Assembly: GCF_016801865.2 (NCBI RefSeq)
Contig: NC_068939.1
Span: 74,390,100-74,454,099, forward strand
From: Culex pipiens pallens
Taxonomy: Eukaryota; Arthropoda; Insecta; Diptera; Culicidae
Length of the DNA stretch: 64,000 nucleotides
Direction: 5' to 3'
Shown here: piece after piece, positions 33,658-44,640 of the stretch
Position numbering within the stretch: the first letter of the stretch is position 1
How the letters are laid out: the number at the start of each line of letters is the position of its first letter
The notes under the pieces: generated by a model
Databases searched by the model: none
Told to the model about the DNA's origin: nothing
What the model saw: only the letters and a program-made list of their open reading frames with translations
Translations under genes and position numbers: made by a program

Positions 33658-35883
33658 CCCAAGTAACAAACGATTTGCCTAATACTCTTCACAAGTTTTA
33701 TTAAAGCTTTGGAAAATGTTACCAAGTTTTATAACAACTTTGAATTATCCTATCAAGTTCTATCATCGCTTTTCTTTCAAGATATCTTGAAAACTTTTCT
33801 AGTAGGTTTTCAAGACTGTCGGAACAGTTTTATTTATTAGTTTAAATAAGATTTTCAAGCATTCTTCTAGTGACTCAAATAAAACCATCTTAAAACCAAT
33901 TGTGCTAGTAGTTGCATGTTCCAAAACCGTAGGACTTTAGCTGTCAAAAGCAACATTTCAATCATGGAGCAGCAGCAGCAACGCAGTTGCAGGAGACATT
34001 TTGTGTGAATTTACAGATTATGAAATAAAAATTCCGTTACCATTATTGTTGCTATCTCTGTGAAAACCATTTAAAGCGAAAAGTGATTTGTTTGCGGTTA
34101 AAATTATTCAAGGAGCAGTCGAACCATGCCGTCTCTAGTTTGTGATTTTTTCTGAGGATTGAAGAAAATTAGTGTTGTGCAATGTCTATGCTGATTCGTA
34201 ATCCATCATTGGATGAAAACTAACGAGGCAGCAAATGTGTTTTTTTTTAAAATTATTAACTTGACTAGCGTTCAAATTAACTATTTCAACTTCCAAAACG
34301 GCATTTTCTTGTCCAAGAATAAGTTGATTTGTTCAAGAATGTTTTAAATTCACAACGGCTTCCTGAAGATAAGATTAAAACTCTTCAGTTTTAGAAATGG
34401 CTTAATTAAAACCATGAATATTTTGTTGCATGTATTGCTACGCTCAGTTTGTTCAGTGCAGTTTAGAGGTTAGGTGATCGATTAATAAGAGAATAAAAAG
34501 TGTTATTTGTGATTATTTTTTCTGTGGCGGATGAAACCTATGACAAACGTTGTAAATGTGTATGTGAAATAAAGAAAAAGTGACGAAAACCATGATCATG
34601 TTCATGATAAAGTGAAATATAGAATATGTGACGAAATAAAGCCAAACCAAATAATTGACACTTTGGAATACGTTTTGTCATGTAGTATGTTTTTCCGCAG
34701 TATTGTTAATGTTATATGAATAAAAAACAGAGCTATTATTGTGTTTATTTATTTAGAGAGAAAATTATGATCAAATCTACAGCAACAATCAAAAAGGGCG
34801 CATGCAAATTTGGAACAATTATTATTAAAGTTCTTAGACAACAGGTAACTACTCATCTAAATCCCCTTTGCGGAAGAAAGCTGGAGAGGATTGCTGTTGT
34901 TTGAGTGTCCGAGTAATGTGAACCTGAAAATTAGCTACACAGTCGAAATTTTTGTCCACCCTTTTCCCGTGTTGGTCCAGAAATTTTCACTACCCGGATC
35001 TATTTTCCACCATCGATACAAGCATGCGCTACGGCCAGTGCAACGTGTGATTTAGCCTTGGTTAAAGCAATATCAAGTCTTTCACAAGTCCTACAGTTCT
35101 CCAGAAGTCCCCACCAAGAGCATGCTTAGAATAATTACATTTAACATGGTTTTAATCAAGAAAAGAATGGTTTAACGATTTTCGCCATATTGAGAGGCAA
35201 GAAATTGGGCAAAAAATCGCAGCCATGTTGAATATTTGAGAGATATCAGAAATTAAACGTATTTTGGCATGAAAATCTTGTAGGTTATTTAAAGATTCAA
35301 CAAGGCGAGCAGTATTTTTTCGAGGCATCTTGAAAAATTATTCGATCATTTTTTAATGGCATGAACTTTTTGGATATGTTCACTAAATTATGCATGTTTT
35401 ATTTTTCAATATAGCATTTTCCTTGTAAATTTTTGTCTTGTATAATTTTCTAATACTTGTTTATCAAGTAGGGTACACCATAAGACAGAATGGTTTTGAT
35501 GATAATATTTTTGAATTCAATAAGATCTAGTTAAGGCACGTTTGGTTTTCTTCAAGAGCTGTTCCATTTATATCTTGATTTATTTCAGTCGCTAAGAAGT
35601 CTTCCAGGATACTCCAAAACCATTTATCATTTACACAAGATTTATTTAATTCAGCAAGAGTCTTTGAAGACATTGCTAAAACTTATCTGCTAGATTATAT
35701 CGTTTTAAAACATCCTTGAAAATTGATCTTCATAACCTCCTAAAATAGTCCACTTTGCACTTAACTCAGCTTAAACTCGTGTTTAATACAGCATGTAGGA
35801 CTAAAATGTTTTATAACCATTTTTGGCCAACGACTCTTAATAATCTCTTCTAGATCGTTTTAAAACTTAAATTGTTACTTGGG
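33658..35883. mobile_element. 2.2-kb element inserted in the 10-bp satellite
   Basis: Ends CCCAAGTAACAA and TTGTTACTTGGG are inverted repeats of 12 bases. Left flank TTTCATT and right flank TTATTCGTC rebuild the satellite junction 'ttcattattcgtcttt', which occurs intact at 36131, 36422 and 36722; TT is doubled. No transposase frame was recognised inside; the content is AT-rich non-coding DNA with some unique-looking text (33,940-34,200). The superfamily is not assigned. Confidence 0.65.
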
Positions 35884-35887
35884 TTAT

Positions 35888-36780
35888 TCGTCTTTAGATT
35901 TAATTTAGATTTCTGTAGATTTCTTTAGATTTCATTAGATTTCATTAGATTTCATTAGATTTCATTAGATTTCATTAGATTTCATTAGATTTCGTTAGAT
36001 TTCATTAGATTTCATTATGTTCCATAAGATTTTCTTAGATTTCTTCAGATTTCTTTAGATTTCATTAGATTTTATTAGATTTCATTAGATTTCACTAGAT
36101 TTCACTAGATTTTATTAGATTTCATTGGATTTCATTATTCGTCTTTAGATTTAATTTAGATTTCTGTAGATTTCTTTAGATTTCATTAGATTTCATTAGA
36201 TTTCATTAGATTTCATTAGATTTCATTAGATTTCATTAGATTTAACTAGATTACATTAGATTTCATTAGATTTCATTAGATTTCATTAGATTTCATTAGA
36301 TTTCATAAAATTTCACTAGATTTTGTAAGATTTAATTAGATTTTATTAGATTTCATTAGATTTCATTAGATTTCATTAGATTTCACTAGATTTCACTAGA
36401 TTTTATTAGATTTCATTGGATTTCATTATTCGTCTTTAGATTTGATTTAGATTTCTTTAGATTTCATTAGATTTCATTAGATTTCATAAGATTTCATTAG
36501 ATTTCATAAGATTTCATTAGATTTAACTAGATTACATTAGATTTCATTAGATTTCATTAGATTTCATAAGATTTCACTAGATTTTGTAAGATTTAATTAG
36601 ATTTTATTAGATTTCATTAGATTTGATTAGATTTCATTAGATTTCATTAGATTTCATTAGATTTCATTAGATTTCATTAGATTTCATTAGATTTCACTAG
36701 ATTTTATTAGATTTCATTGGATTTCATTATTCGTCTTTAGATTTAATTTAGATTTCTTTAGATTTCTTTAGATTTGTTAA
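35888..36780 (+). repeat. 10-bp satellite, right block, with ~290-300-bp higher-order unit
   Basis: The same TAGATTTCAT unit continues. The marker TTCATTATTCGTCTTTAGAT recurs at 36131, 36422 and 36722, 291 and 300 bases apart, each followed by the same series of variant monomers. The array is therefore organised in higher-order units of 29-30 monomers. Confidence 0.9.
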
Positions 36781-36932
36781 AAATTTTAAGGTTTCTTGAG
36801 CTTTTTGAGATTTATTTAAATTTATTTAGATTTTTCAGATTTTCGAAGTTTTTTTTAGATTTCTTAAAATTTCTTCAGATTTTGTTTAAGGTTTTTTTTA
36901 GGTTTTTTTAGATTTCAATAGATTTCAGCAAC

Positions 36933-37016
36933 GTACCATGCAATTTGAAAACTTTGTTCGTGGTTCTCATTTTCATGAACGCATATTCACAATTTTAGGA
37001 TTTTTTTTCTCCGTGT
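36933..37016. mobile_element. Half copy of the 183-bp palindromic MITE
   Basis: AACGTACCATG..., 'actttgttcgtggttc' and TTTTTTTCTCCGTGTG match the right half of the MITE at 27899-28081 with several substitutions. The left half is missing. Confidence 0.75.
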
Positions 37017-37104
37017 GAAGATTTTATTTCCTTTCTTTAGATTTGTTTAGTTTTCTTGAGATTTCTTTGGATTATTTAGTATGATTTCTTTAGATTTATT
37101 TACG

Positions 37105-37330
37105 GCAATTCCCCACGAAAACAGTCCGATTGGGCTAAAAATTGGACTGGGGGTTCCTAGGCCGAAAAAATTAGACCCGTATTTTTTGTTTGGCCATTAG
37201 GATGACCTATGCCGTTTTAATGTGGTCTGAAAAATCTCAAAATTTCAAAAAATCATAATTCCGCGCCATTTCAACCGAATTTAGCTGTCTTTAGCAAACT
37301 CAAAGTGATTATTTTATAGATGGATTTTAT
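37105..37330. repeat. Mosquito-type dispersed repeat
   Basis: Contains 'cgtattttttgtttggc' and 'ggggttcctaggcc', which in diverged form also occur near 54,660-54,730. I recall this family from culicid genomes; no ends are visible here. Confidence 0.45.
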
Positions 37331-37479
37331 TGGTTTTCACTAGATCTGGTTGGATTTATTTGTCATAATTTTATTTCACATCTATTTCAATACTTTGAAC
37401 CTGTTGTTGCTCTATTAACTTTTAATCCTACGGATCTAAATAAAATACTTCGTTAAAAAATTGATTAAATTTAAATCCC

Positions 37480-39020
37480 AAGCTCAAAGTAACAACATCC
37501 AGTTTCGATTAGTATTCCAACATCGCAAACTTCCCTCCCCTCCAGTCACACCACACTCATGCATACTAATGGCATAATTGTATTCTATCGCCCTCACCGC
37601 CCTTCGATTGCGACATCATAATCGTTTTCCCAGTAAACCTACAGCCAAGCCAAGCCAACCACCCTAACCGGAGCCATGTCCTGTGGTTCCCCCCGACCCC
37701 CTTTCCCAGTTAGGTTAGTGAAGGAGGAAATAAGATCGGGAATAGGAAAAGCGAAAAAGGATTCGTACAGTCTATCGTTGTCCACTATCGCGCACACACA
37801 CACACACACATACAAGCAAACAACTCATGTGAGTATAAAATTGCACTGCACGTTATCGGTGTTAATTGATGGTGATGATAATCGTTATTGTTATTGGAAT
37901 TGGGGAAACGTGGAAAATTGGTGTACAGACACACTCACATACATGACACACACACACAGGTCAGGATAATTCTGCGGACTGGGTCAATTCTGGACGAGGT
38001 ACGACGTGTTTCGTTATTATTTTTTAGGACATATTAAAGCAATTTTTAGAGGGTCGTTTCGGGGAATCGTGAATTTAAACGAGGGGCAAAGCCCTGTGAC
38101 ATTGACCTTTTGTTTTGCTTCCTTTTGTTTTGCTTCCTTTTTGAAACTTGTAGGCTACAGGAAGGAAATCTCAAGGAAACAATGAATAATTTTAACGAGA
38201 AATTGAATGGAAAGGCATAAAAGCGGCTTTTGAAAGTAATTGAATAGAAAGATTTTCTGTAGCGGAAGAAAAGACCGACATTGTTACGCAGAATTTCACC
38301 CAAATCATTTTGCTTATGCTTTTGAAAGCGAGTACCTACTTAACTTTAAAGAAAAGTGACATCTAGCGGCGGATAGATGAAACAGGATGTAACTTGCGTA
38401 CAACTTCTAAACTTTAAGTAGTACAAGTTGCATGCAACAGTAATGAAATCAAACTATGCCATCTATTGGCAGAACAATCGAATCCGTAAAATTTCAGCAA
38501 ATTCCTGACACTTTCAACATATTTTGCAATTATATCATCACACACAATTCCCAGGAATATTTCGCCCAAGCTCCCATCATCAACCATCACCGCATCCATC
38601 TGTCTTGAGGGGCTTCTGGCCCAACCATGTCGGTCATAAATCCAGCACACCAAGTTTAAGAAAATTCCTAGCCAAGCTAGGGCTGGGGCTGTCATTGTTA
38701 TAAATCTCGCCTTATCCCCGCTGGCTAAATCTCACCAATAAAACTTTCTCCAGCCTTCCCGTTCCAGGAATCTTTTACCTTTTGAGTCATGGTTATACAA
38801 AGCACACGCACTCGAGTGTTCCACTTGGGTTTTCCGAACAAATTCCGACAGGATCCTTCCACGACTAGCGGAGGAGTCAAAATCTTCTTCCTTTCATCGG
38901 TGGCAGACGATTTTCTTCCTTTTTCAGGCCACCGAAACACTTGGTGTTTCTGTTCTTGAAACTGGTTGGGTGGCTCTTTAATTATTTTTAAAAAAATCAG
39001 AGTCATAAAATAATTGCTTT
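37480..39020. other. Single-copy-looking block
   Basis: Balanced text at 37,490-38,300 and 38,400-39,010. A (CA)n run lies at 37,793-37,810. Open frames at 37676-37969 and 38414-39006 resemble no known protein. No gene is supported. Confidence 0.35.
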
Positions 39021-39059
39021 GCTCAGACTTTATACCCTGAACACTTAAAACTCCTTGGC

Positions 39060-40277
39060 AGTGTTCCCAGAATGCCGAAATGATGCTTTAAAACCCTACT
39101 CCTTTTATGAAATAAGGTGTAACTGTCATTTCGCAAAAAATGAAAAAGTGGAATAAACAATCGGAAGTAGCGATTTCTTAGGACAGTGTTGCCAATATTG
39201 ATAAATCCTAAATAGTAATGGAAAAGTTGCCAAAATACTTAATTCAAATTTTATTTGTAATTCGGTCCAAAAATGATCAGGATTGTAGGCTAAAATAATC
39301 CTCAGAATTTCTATCAGCTTTAAATGCTGAAAGGTGATTTAAAGTTTCACTTCAGCACTCAAAACCTTCATCAGAGTTGCCAGTTTTTTTTCCAAATAAT
39401 CTTTTTTTTTTTCTTGTAAAATAAATTTATATAACGAACGAAAATTTCACAAGCTTTTTATTAAATGATTTTTTTCCTTATTAGGTATTTTTTAAATCAA
39501 ATTGATTATTTAAAAAAAAACATCAAAAATTTTCAAGAACCACCCCACCCCAACCAAACTTGTGTATCATTTTTCTTTCCCTTCAGGCAACTTTTGCACT
39601 TTTCCTCCCCCCGAGTTATTGCTTATCAGTAGCGGTCTCCCCCCACCTACCAAGCTGCTTTCCACCTCATTTTCCCAGCGCAAGAAGCGAAACGAAGAAG
39701 AAGATGAATAAGTCCCCGCTTAAAAATACCTCCCCAACCGACTAATTCTTCTTCCCTTTCCCGGCTAGGACACCGTAGTTCACGTTTTGGCTGTTTGTTG
39801 CACAGAAGTTTGAAATTTTAAAGCGAAATCGCGAGTCGGTTTCATCCTTCTTGAAACGGGATATTCTCCCAGCTGGCACAATTATGTCGGGAGTAAATTT
39901 GGTGACGGTGAAAACCACTTGGAAAGTGGGTTGGGAGGAATATGAGGGTGAGGAGGTTTAAGGGGGAGGGACACATTTTAACGTAAGGAAGCATTGAAGA
40001 GGCACGATGAGGCTTAAGGATTTTGCGTGGTTTTATTTTACAAAGTGGAATTTTGATACGTAACATTGAACAACACAGTTGCAAAATGAAATTTTTTTTT
40101 GTGTCTTTTTGCAATTCGATATAATTTACCAGCTATAAATAATTATTTATTTGTTTTAAAAAAATATAAAAAATAAAGTATCGAGTTAAAAAACTCATAT
40201 TAATCTTCCTTGAAATTTGTTGTTCCTTTTACAGTTTACATTTCAGCTGTTTTTGTCCTTGGTTCATGTCTTAATTA
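39060..40277. other. AT-rich and single-copy-looking stretch
   Basis: Mostly AT-rich to 39,540, then a balanced block at 39,540-40,110. A strong 3' splice-like tract (TTTTTCTTTCCCTTCAG) ends at 39,587 but is followed by GCAACT, not GTAAG, and no coding exon follows. Nothing else was recognised. Confidence 0.35.
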
Positions 40278-40753
40278 GGCTGGTACAAATATTTTTAAAA
40301 GTTTTTGTCACCCCCCCCCCCCTTCCAAAATTGGCCTGAAAAATCGGGGGGGGGGGGGCAAAAAAAATATTTTTACAATAAACTTCAAAATTTCAATGAA
40401 AATTCAAGTGCAACCAGCTGAAATCAAATTAAAATACATTCTCCTGCGTTTAAAATCATTTTTACCATGTTTGGGTTTATTAAAAAATCTTAAGATTTTT
40501 TGAAAATTTTCGATGCAAAATCTTTTTATTTCGATACAATTTTTGTTTTTGTCAGATCTTAGATTTTTTGAAAACTAATGATTGCAAAACAACTGAACTA
40601 GTGTAAAATGCATTTTAAAACACTTTTTTCATTTAAATGTGAAGACTATGGCTTGTTATTTATTTTTTTTTATTTTTTTATTTTTTTGCCCCCCCCCCCT
40701 TGACCTCGGCCAGGGCCGAGGGACAAAAACTTTTTTAAATATTTGCATCGGCC
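40278..40753. mobile_element. PIF/Harbinger-like MITE (476 bp)
   Basis: Ends GGCTGGTACAAATATTTTTA and the inverted form of GGCCGATGCAAATATTT are imperfect terminal repeats, flanked by TTA on both sides (40275-40277, 40754-40756), the usual Harbinger target. Inside are a C-run near 40,310-40,322 and a G-run near 40,345-40,358, which form a GC clamp, plus a second C-run near 40,690. No transposase. Confidence 0.7.
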
Positions 40754-40854
40754 TTATTAACTTTTAAAACAAATAGGTTAAATTTAATAGGGCAACTAAA
40801 ATTGTTTCAAAAATGTTATATTTTATCAATATTATCAATGTTTAAGTGGCCTCA

Positions 40855-41560
40855 TTTGCATCATTAGTTTGTCCACACAAATTTTCATACAACTTTGGTA
40901 GCTGTCCATGTTCTGTACCTTGAGACCGGATTTTCAGAGTGATTTGGTGTCTTCGACAAAGTTGTAGGTATTGCTTAGGAGTTTGCATAAAAGATAGCTT
41001 AGTTCTTTAAAAAAAAACCCTTGTTTTGATTAAAATTTATGGATATATTTCAGATGAAAAAAATGCGCTATGAAACAAGTTGGTAAAAAATCGTATTTTC
41101 TGCAAATTTTCCAGAAAAATCACAATTTAAAAAAAAAAGTGGAAAAAAGTACTGAACATGAATTTCTTATAGTTCAACTAAAAATTGATTCTTTGTTGAT
41201 AAAGTGACATTTTTATTTTTAATAGTCATGACCAAGCATGACAATCTCTGAACATATTTTTTTCAAATTTTCAAATAAATCCTAACATTTGAAAAGGTCC
41301 GAAAACATTTATTTTCAATTATTTCAAATGTAAGTAAAAATTCGAAAAAAATTAAAACATTGAAAATCGGACACATAATTTCTGCGTTATCGTATCTTAC
41401 AAATTTGAAGGTCTTTTCTAAAAAAACATTTCAGAAAATTTCAAGTTTGGTCATTGTCCATACAAAAAAAAAACCTTTTTTGTATGGAGTGTGGACAATC
41501 CTCCAAACCTCCCCTCCCCCCTAAAGTGTCCACGTGGTTTAAAATCAATTTTTAGTTGCT
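40855..41560. repeat. Diverged relative of the foldback A/B/C family
   Basis: 'tgcatcattagtttgtcc', 'ggtgtcttcgacaaagttg' and, further on, 'acattgaaaatcgga' appear in the same order as in foldback elements A-C but with gaps. The segment near 41,500-41,540 carries a variant of the CCACGTGG repeat. Confidence 0.45.
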
Positions 41561-42185
41561 GCAAAATGAAAAAGATGCAAAATATCAAAATTAATTAAAA
41601 GTACTTTTCAATTGCAAAATTTATTTTACAAAAAAAACTTTTTCAACGTTTTTCAAAAATCATGATTTTTTCGAAAAATATGGGAACACTGTCAAATAAG
41701 ATTTGACCAACTTAGCTCAAAAGCTGGTATTTTTTGTCCCCTTAAAAAAATCAGTTTCATCCAAATAAAAAATTAAAATGATTTAATTACAAAAAGCATA
41801 ATTTTTGGGATAACTGCTCTATAATACAAATTTGAGGCCTTAATAAAAATAAATAAATTAGTTTTCATGCTATTGTTAAAAAAATTCTAAATATGAATGA
41901 AAAAATGATTGATTTAAGTTCTTTCCGTTCTCTGGCCCAAAATTTATATTTTAGGAAAAATGAATAACAATCTTTTATTAGGGGTTTTTGTTATTTAAAA
42001 AAAATCTTTTTGTTGATTTCTTATTTTCAAAGAAAATTTTGAATGGGAAAAGGGACACAAAAACTTGAAATAAACATAAAATGAATTTAAAATAACATCA
42101 AATTAATGTTATTTTTTTCTGATTTCCACTTTCTACATATTTTTTGCGTTTTAATACCTTTTAACGGTTGTTTTGATTCCTTTTA

Positions 42186-43040
42186 GCGTAAACCAGGGTT
42201 ATATTGATAGCCGGAGTGACAAAATGATGAGTACATATTAAATACGTACGGAATGATATGGAAACATACTGGCCAAGGAGAGAAGTGTTAAAAATACCTC
42301 AAGAAAAACTTTTCATAAAAATTTTAAAAGATTGAAAAGTTAGTTTACTATGACTAAGAAAATGTTAATGAATTGCATTATCTTGTTCGTCTCAAATTGT
42401 TATGATTTTCTCAATAAACATAATTTTTGATTGGATAATGCAATGCATTTTCGGATACTTTGGACAGGTACAAAAAGAAGGTTGAAATTAGTTTGTAAAT
42501 AATAAATATTATGTGTTTTTGAAACATAATTCAAAAATTCTCAAAATTTATAATAATTTTCAGTTGAACAAATTCCGTATAAAATGTGAAAACTTTTGAT
42601 TTGTGCTTCGAAATCCGTTTAAAATGTAATAAATTTCATTTCATTTCAATTTCAGGAAAAATTCTGACATTTTAACAATTTTATCTTTACTAAATTAACT
42701 GAATATAAACATTGATTTTTTTTCATAAAAACAAAAAAAATAACCTTGGCATTTGACATTTGACGTAAAAATAAAATTAGAACACCTTAAATCTGATTTT
42801 TAACAAGAATAACTATGACTATCAAAGCCACCCCGGGATCCAAACTAAGATTTTTTAGTGTAATTTTTTTTTTCACTATTGTACTATTGAAAAAACTGTT
42901 TTTTCAAAAAAAAAAAGCATGGAATTTGTGTGGACTACCCCAGTAAATGTTTTTAAAATAATAATCTTAAGACATACCTTACCAGTTGGAAATATTCCAA
43001 AAATAAATTTAAATCCTATCAATGACACCGCGGTTTACGG
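42186..43040. mobile_element. TA-flanked element, first of an adjacent pair (855 bp)
   Basis: Left end GCGTAAACCAGGGTTATATT and right end AATGACACCGCGGTTTACGG are imperfect inverted repeats. TA flanks both ends (42184-42185, 43041-43042). The interior shares 'aagtacctcaag'-type words with the next element. No coding frame. Target choice fits Tc1/mariner-type MITEs. Confidence 0.7.
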
Positions 43041-43042
43041 TA

Positions 43043-44034
43043 CCGTAAACTAGGGTGACATTGATTGATAGGTTGAAGATTTTGTTGCAAAATTAAAAAT
43101 ACGGCTCAAATGAAATCAGTATGGTAAAGAATCAAACTAAGTTTGGTAGATAAGTGTTCAAAGTACCTCAAGAAGTAGTTTTCAGCAGATTTTTAAACAG
43201 TTTAAAAATATATCCTGCATCATCGGATTCTTTGGACAATTTTACCTAACAACAGCTAGAACTAGTTTCTAAGTTTTCTAGGTTCAGTGTTATTCAAACT
43301 GAAATCAAAAATATCTGCAGATTTATAGGCATTCAGTAGAACAATTTTGTAAGTAAATTTGGAAAATTAGTAAATAACACATAAATAAAGTTCAATTTCT
43401 GAAGCTTGAAATTTTGGTTCATAGTATATTACCTCTATTTATGAAAAAAATTACTTAAAAAATGTGTAAACATGTGAACCTGATGAAAATTCATCAGAAT
43501 CGCGTGAATGTTCACCATTTCCTGATGAATATTACCATCATATTTTTCTGTGTATGAATAATGCCACAAAATTAGTTTTGACTGCTATTTTTTCTATATT
43601 TAAAAAAATAATCTGTAATGAACTTTGGAACTTTTATAAACCTATCCTCAAATTTATATAAATTTTACTAAAAATTTAGAAACTTGGTTAAAAAAACATT
43701 TAATTGTTTTTTTTTTCAATTAAAACATAAAAAGAAACCTTACTATTAACCACTTTTACGTAATTAATTCAAATTGCTCACATTTAGGCTCAAATTTGTT
43801 AGAAACACAGTAACTATCACCCTTGTTTTTTAAATATCAATTTTCAACGAAACTTTTTTAAAAACACCATTGAAAAAATCTTTTTCGAAAATAAGCATAC
43901 ATGGACATTGTGTGGTCCAGCCCAGTACATGTTTTACAATTATAAATCATAAAAAATAGTCTTGCCATTTGAATAATTATTCAAATATAAATTGAAATCC
44001 TCTCAATGACACCGTGGTTTACGGTATATATTTT
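43043..44034. mobile_element. TA-flanked element, second of an adjacent pair (992 bp)
   Basis: Left end CCGTAAACTAGGGTGACATT and right end AATGACACCGTGGTTTACGG are inverted repeats. TA at 43041-43042 and 44035-44036. It shares its left TA with the right TA of the previous element. Interior words such as 'catcggattctttggac' and 'gctagaactagtttct' recur in diverged form near 48,900. Confidence 0.7.
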
Positions 44035-44089
44035 TTATTTATTTTTTTAAACATTTTTACCGTTTTTTCTTCTACGTGACAACCTTCTT

Positions 44090-44640
44090 CGGATAAGTTT
44101 TTCCTCTCAACGCCGCCCCATCCATCACAACTCCAGCAAGGGCAGGAGCGCAAATTGCCGGAGAAATTGCTGAAAATTAATTTTACAATTTATAACAATA
44201 AGCGGATGACGTAGTGCACACGCACCCCACGGCGGCGTTGAGGACCTAAAAAGTTGTGTTGCAGAAATTTCCTGCGCCACAGAAGAGGTTAATTCAAACC
44301 GGCGGCGGCACGCAGCTGAGTTTGGGAAAAGTGGAAAATGCGGTGTTTTCTTAACAAGATTTTGCGTTCGTTAGCGTCGACAGAGAGTTCTGTGGTGCAG
44401 CTTGGTGGCTCAGTTGGTGTGGGAGCTTGGTGGGTGTGCTGGCACGTGCAGAGTTGACAAGAGACACCTGGGTTAGTTGGTGTTTTACCCTTCTCTCTGT
44501 CTCGTTTTTAGGTGGAAAGTATGCTTAATTTGTAGTTGGAGAGCACTTTGGGTGAGGACTAAATTGAGTTGTGACTCGAGCGTGTGTGGTTTTAGTGAAA
44601 TTTATACAGGTACGTGTGTTTTGGCAGGATTTTTCTGGCA
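44090..44640. other. Single-copy-looking block
   Basis: Balanced, non-repetitive. AAAATTAATTTTACAATTTA near 44,174 is homeodomain-type. A pyrimidine tract ending TTTTTAG at 44,510 is followed by GTGGAAAG, a good 3' but poor 5' splice signal. No gene is supported. Confidence 0.35.

Noticed and set aside
39570..39600. Strong 3' splice-like tract before GCAACT
   Set aside because: The following bases are not a 5' splice site and no exon end or coding frame follows.
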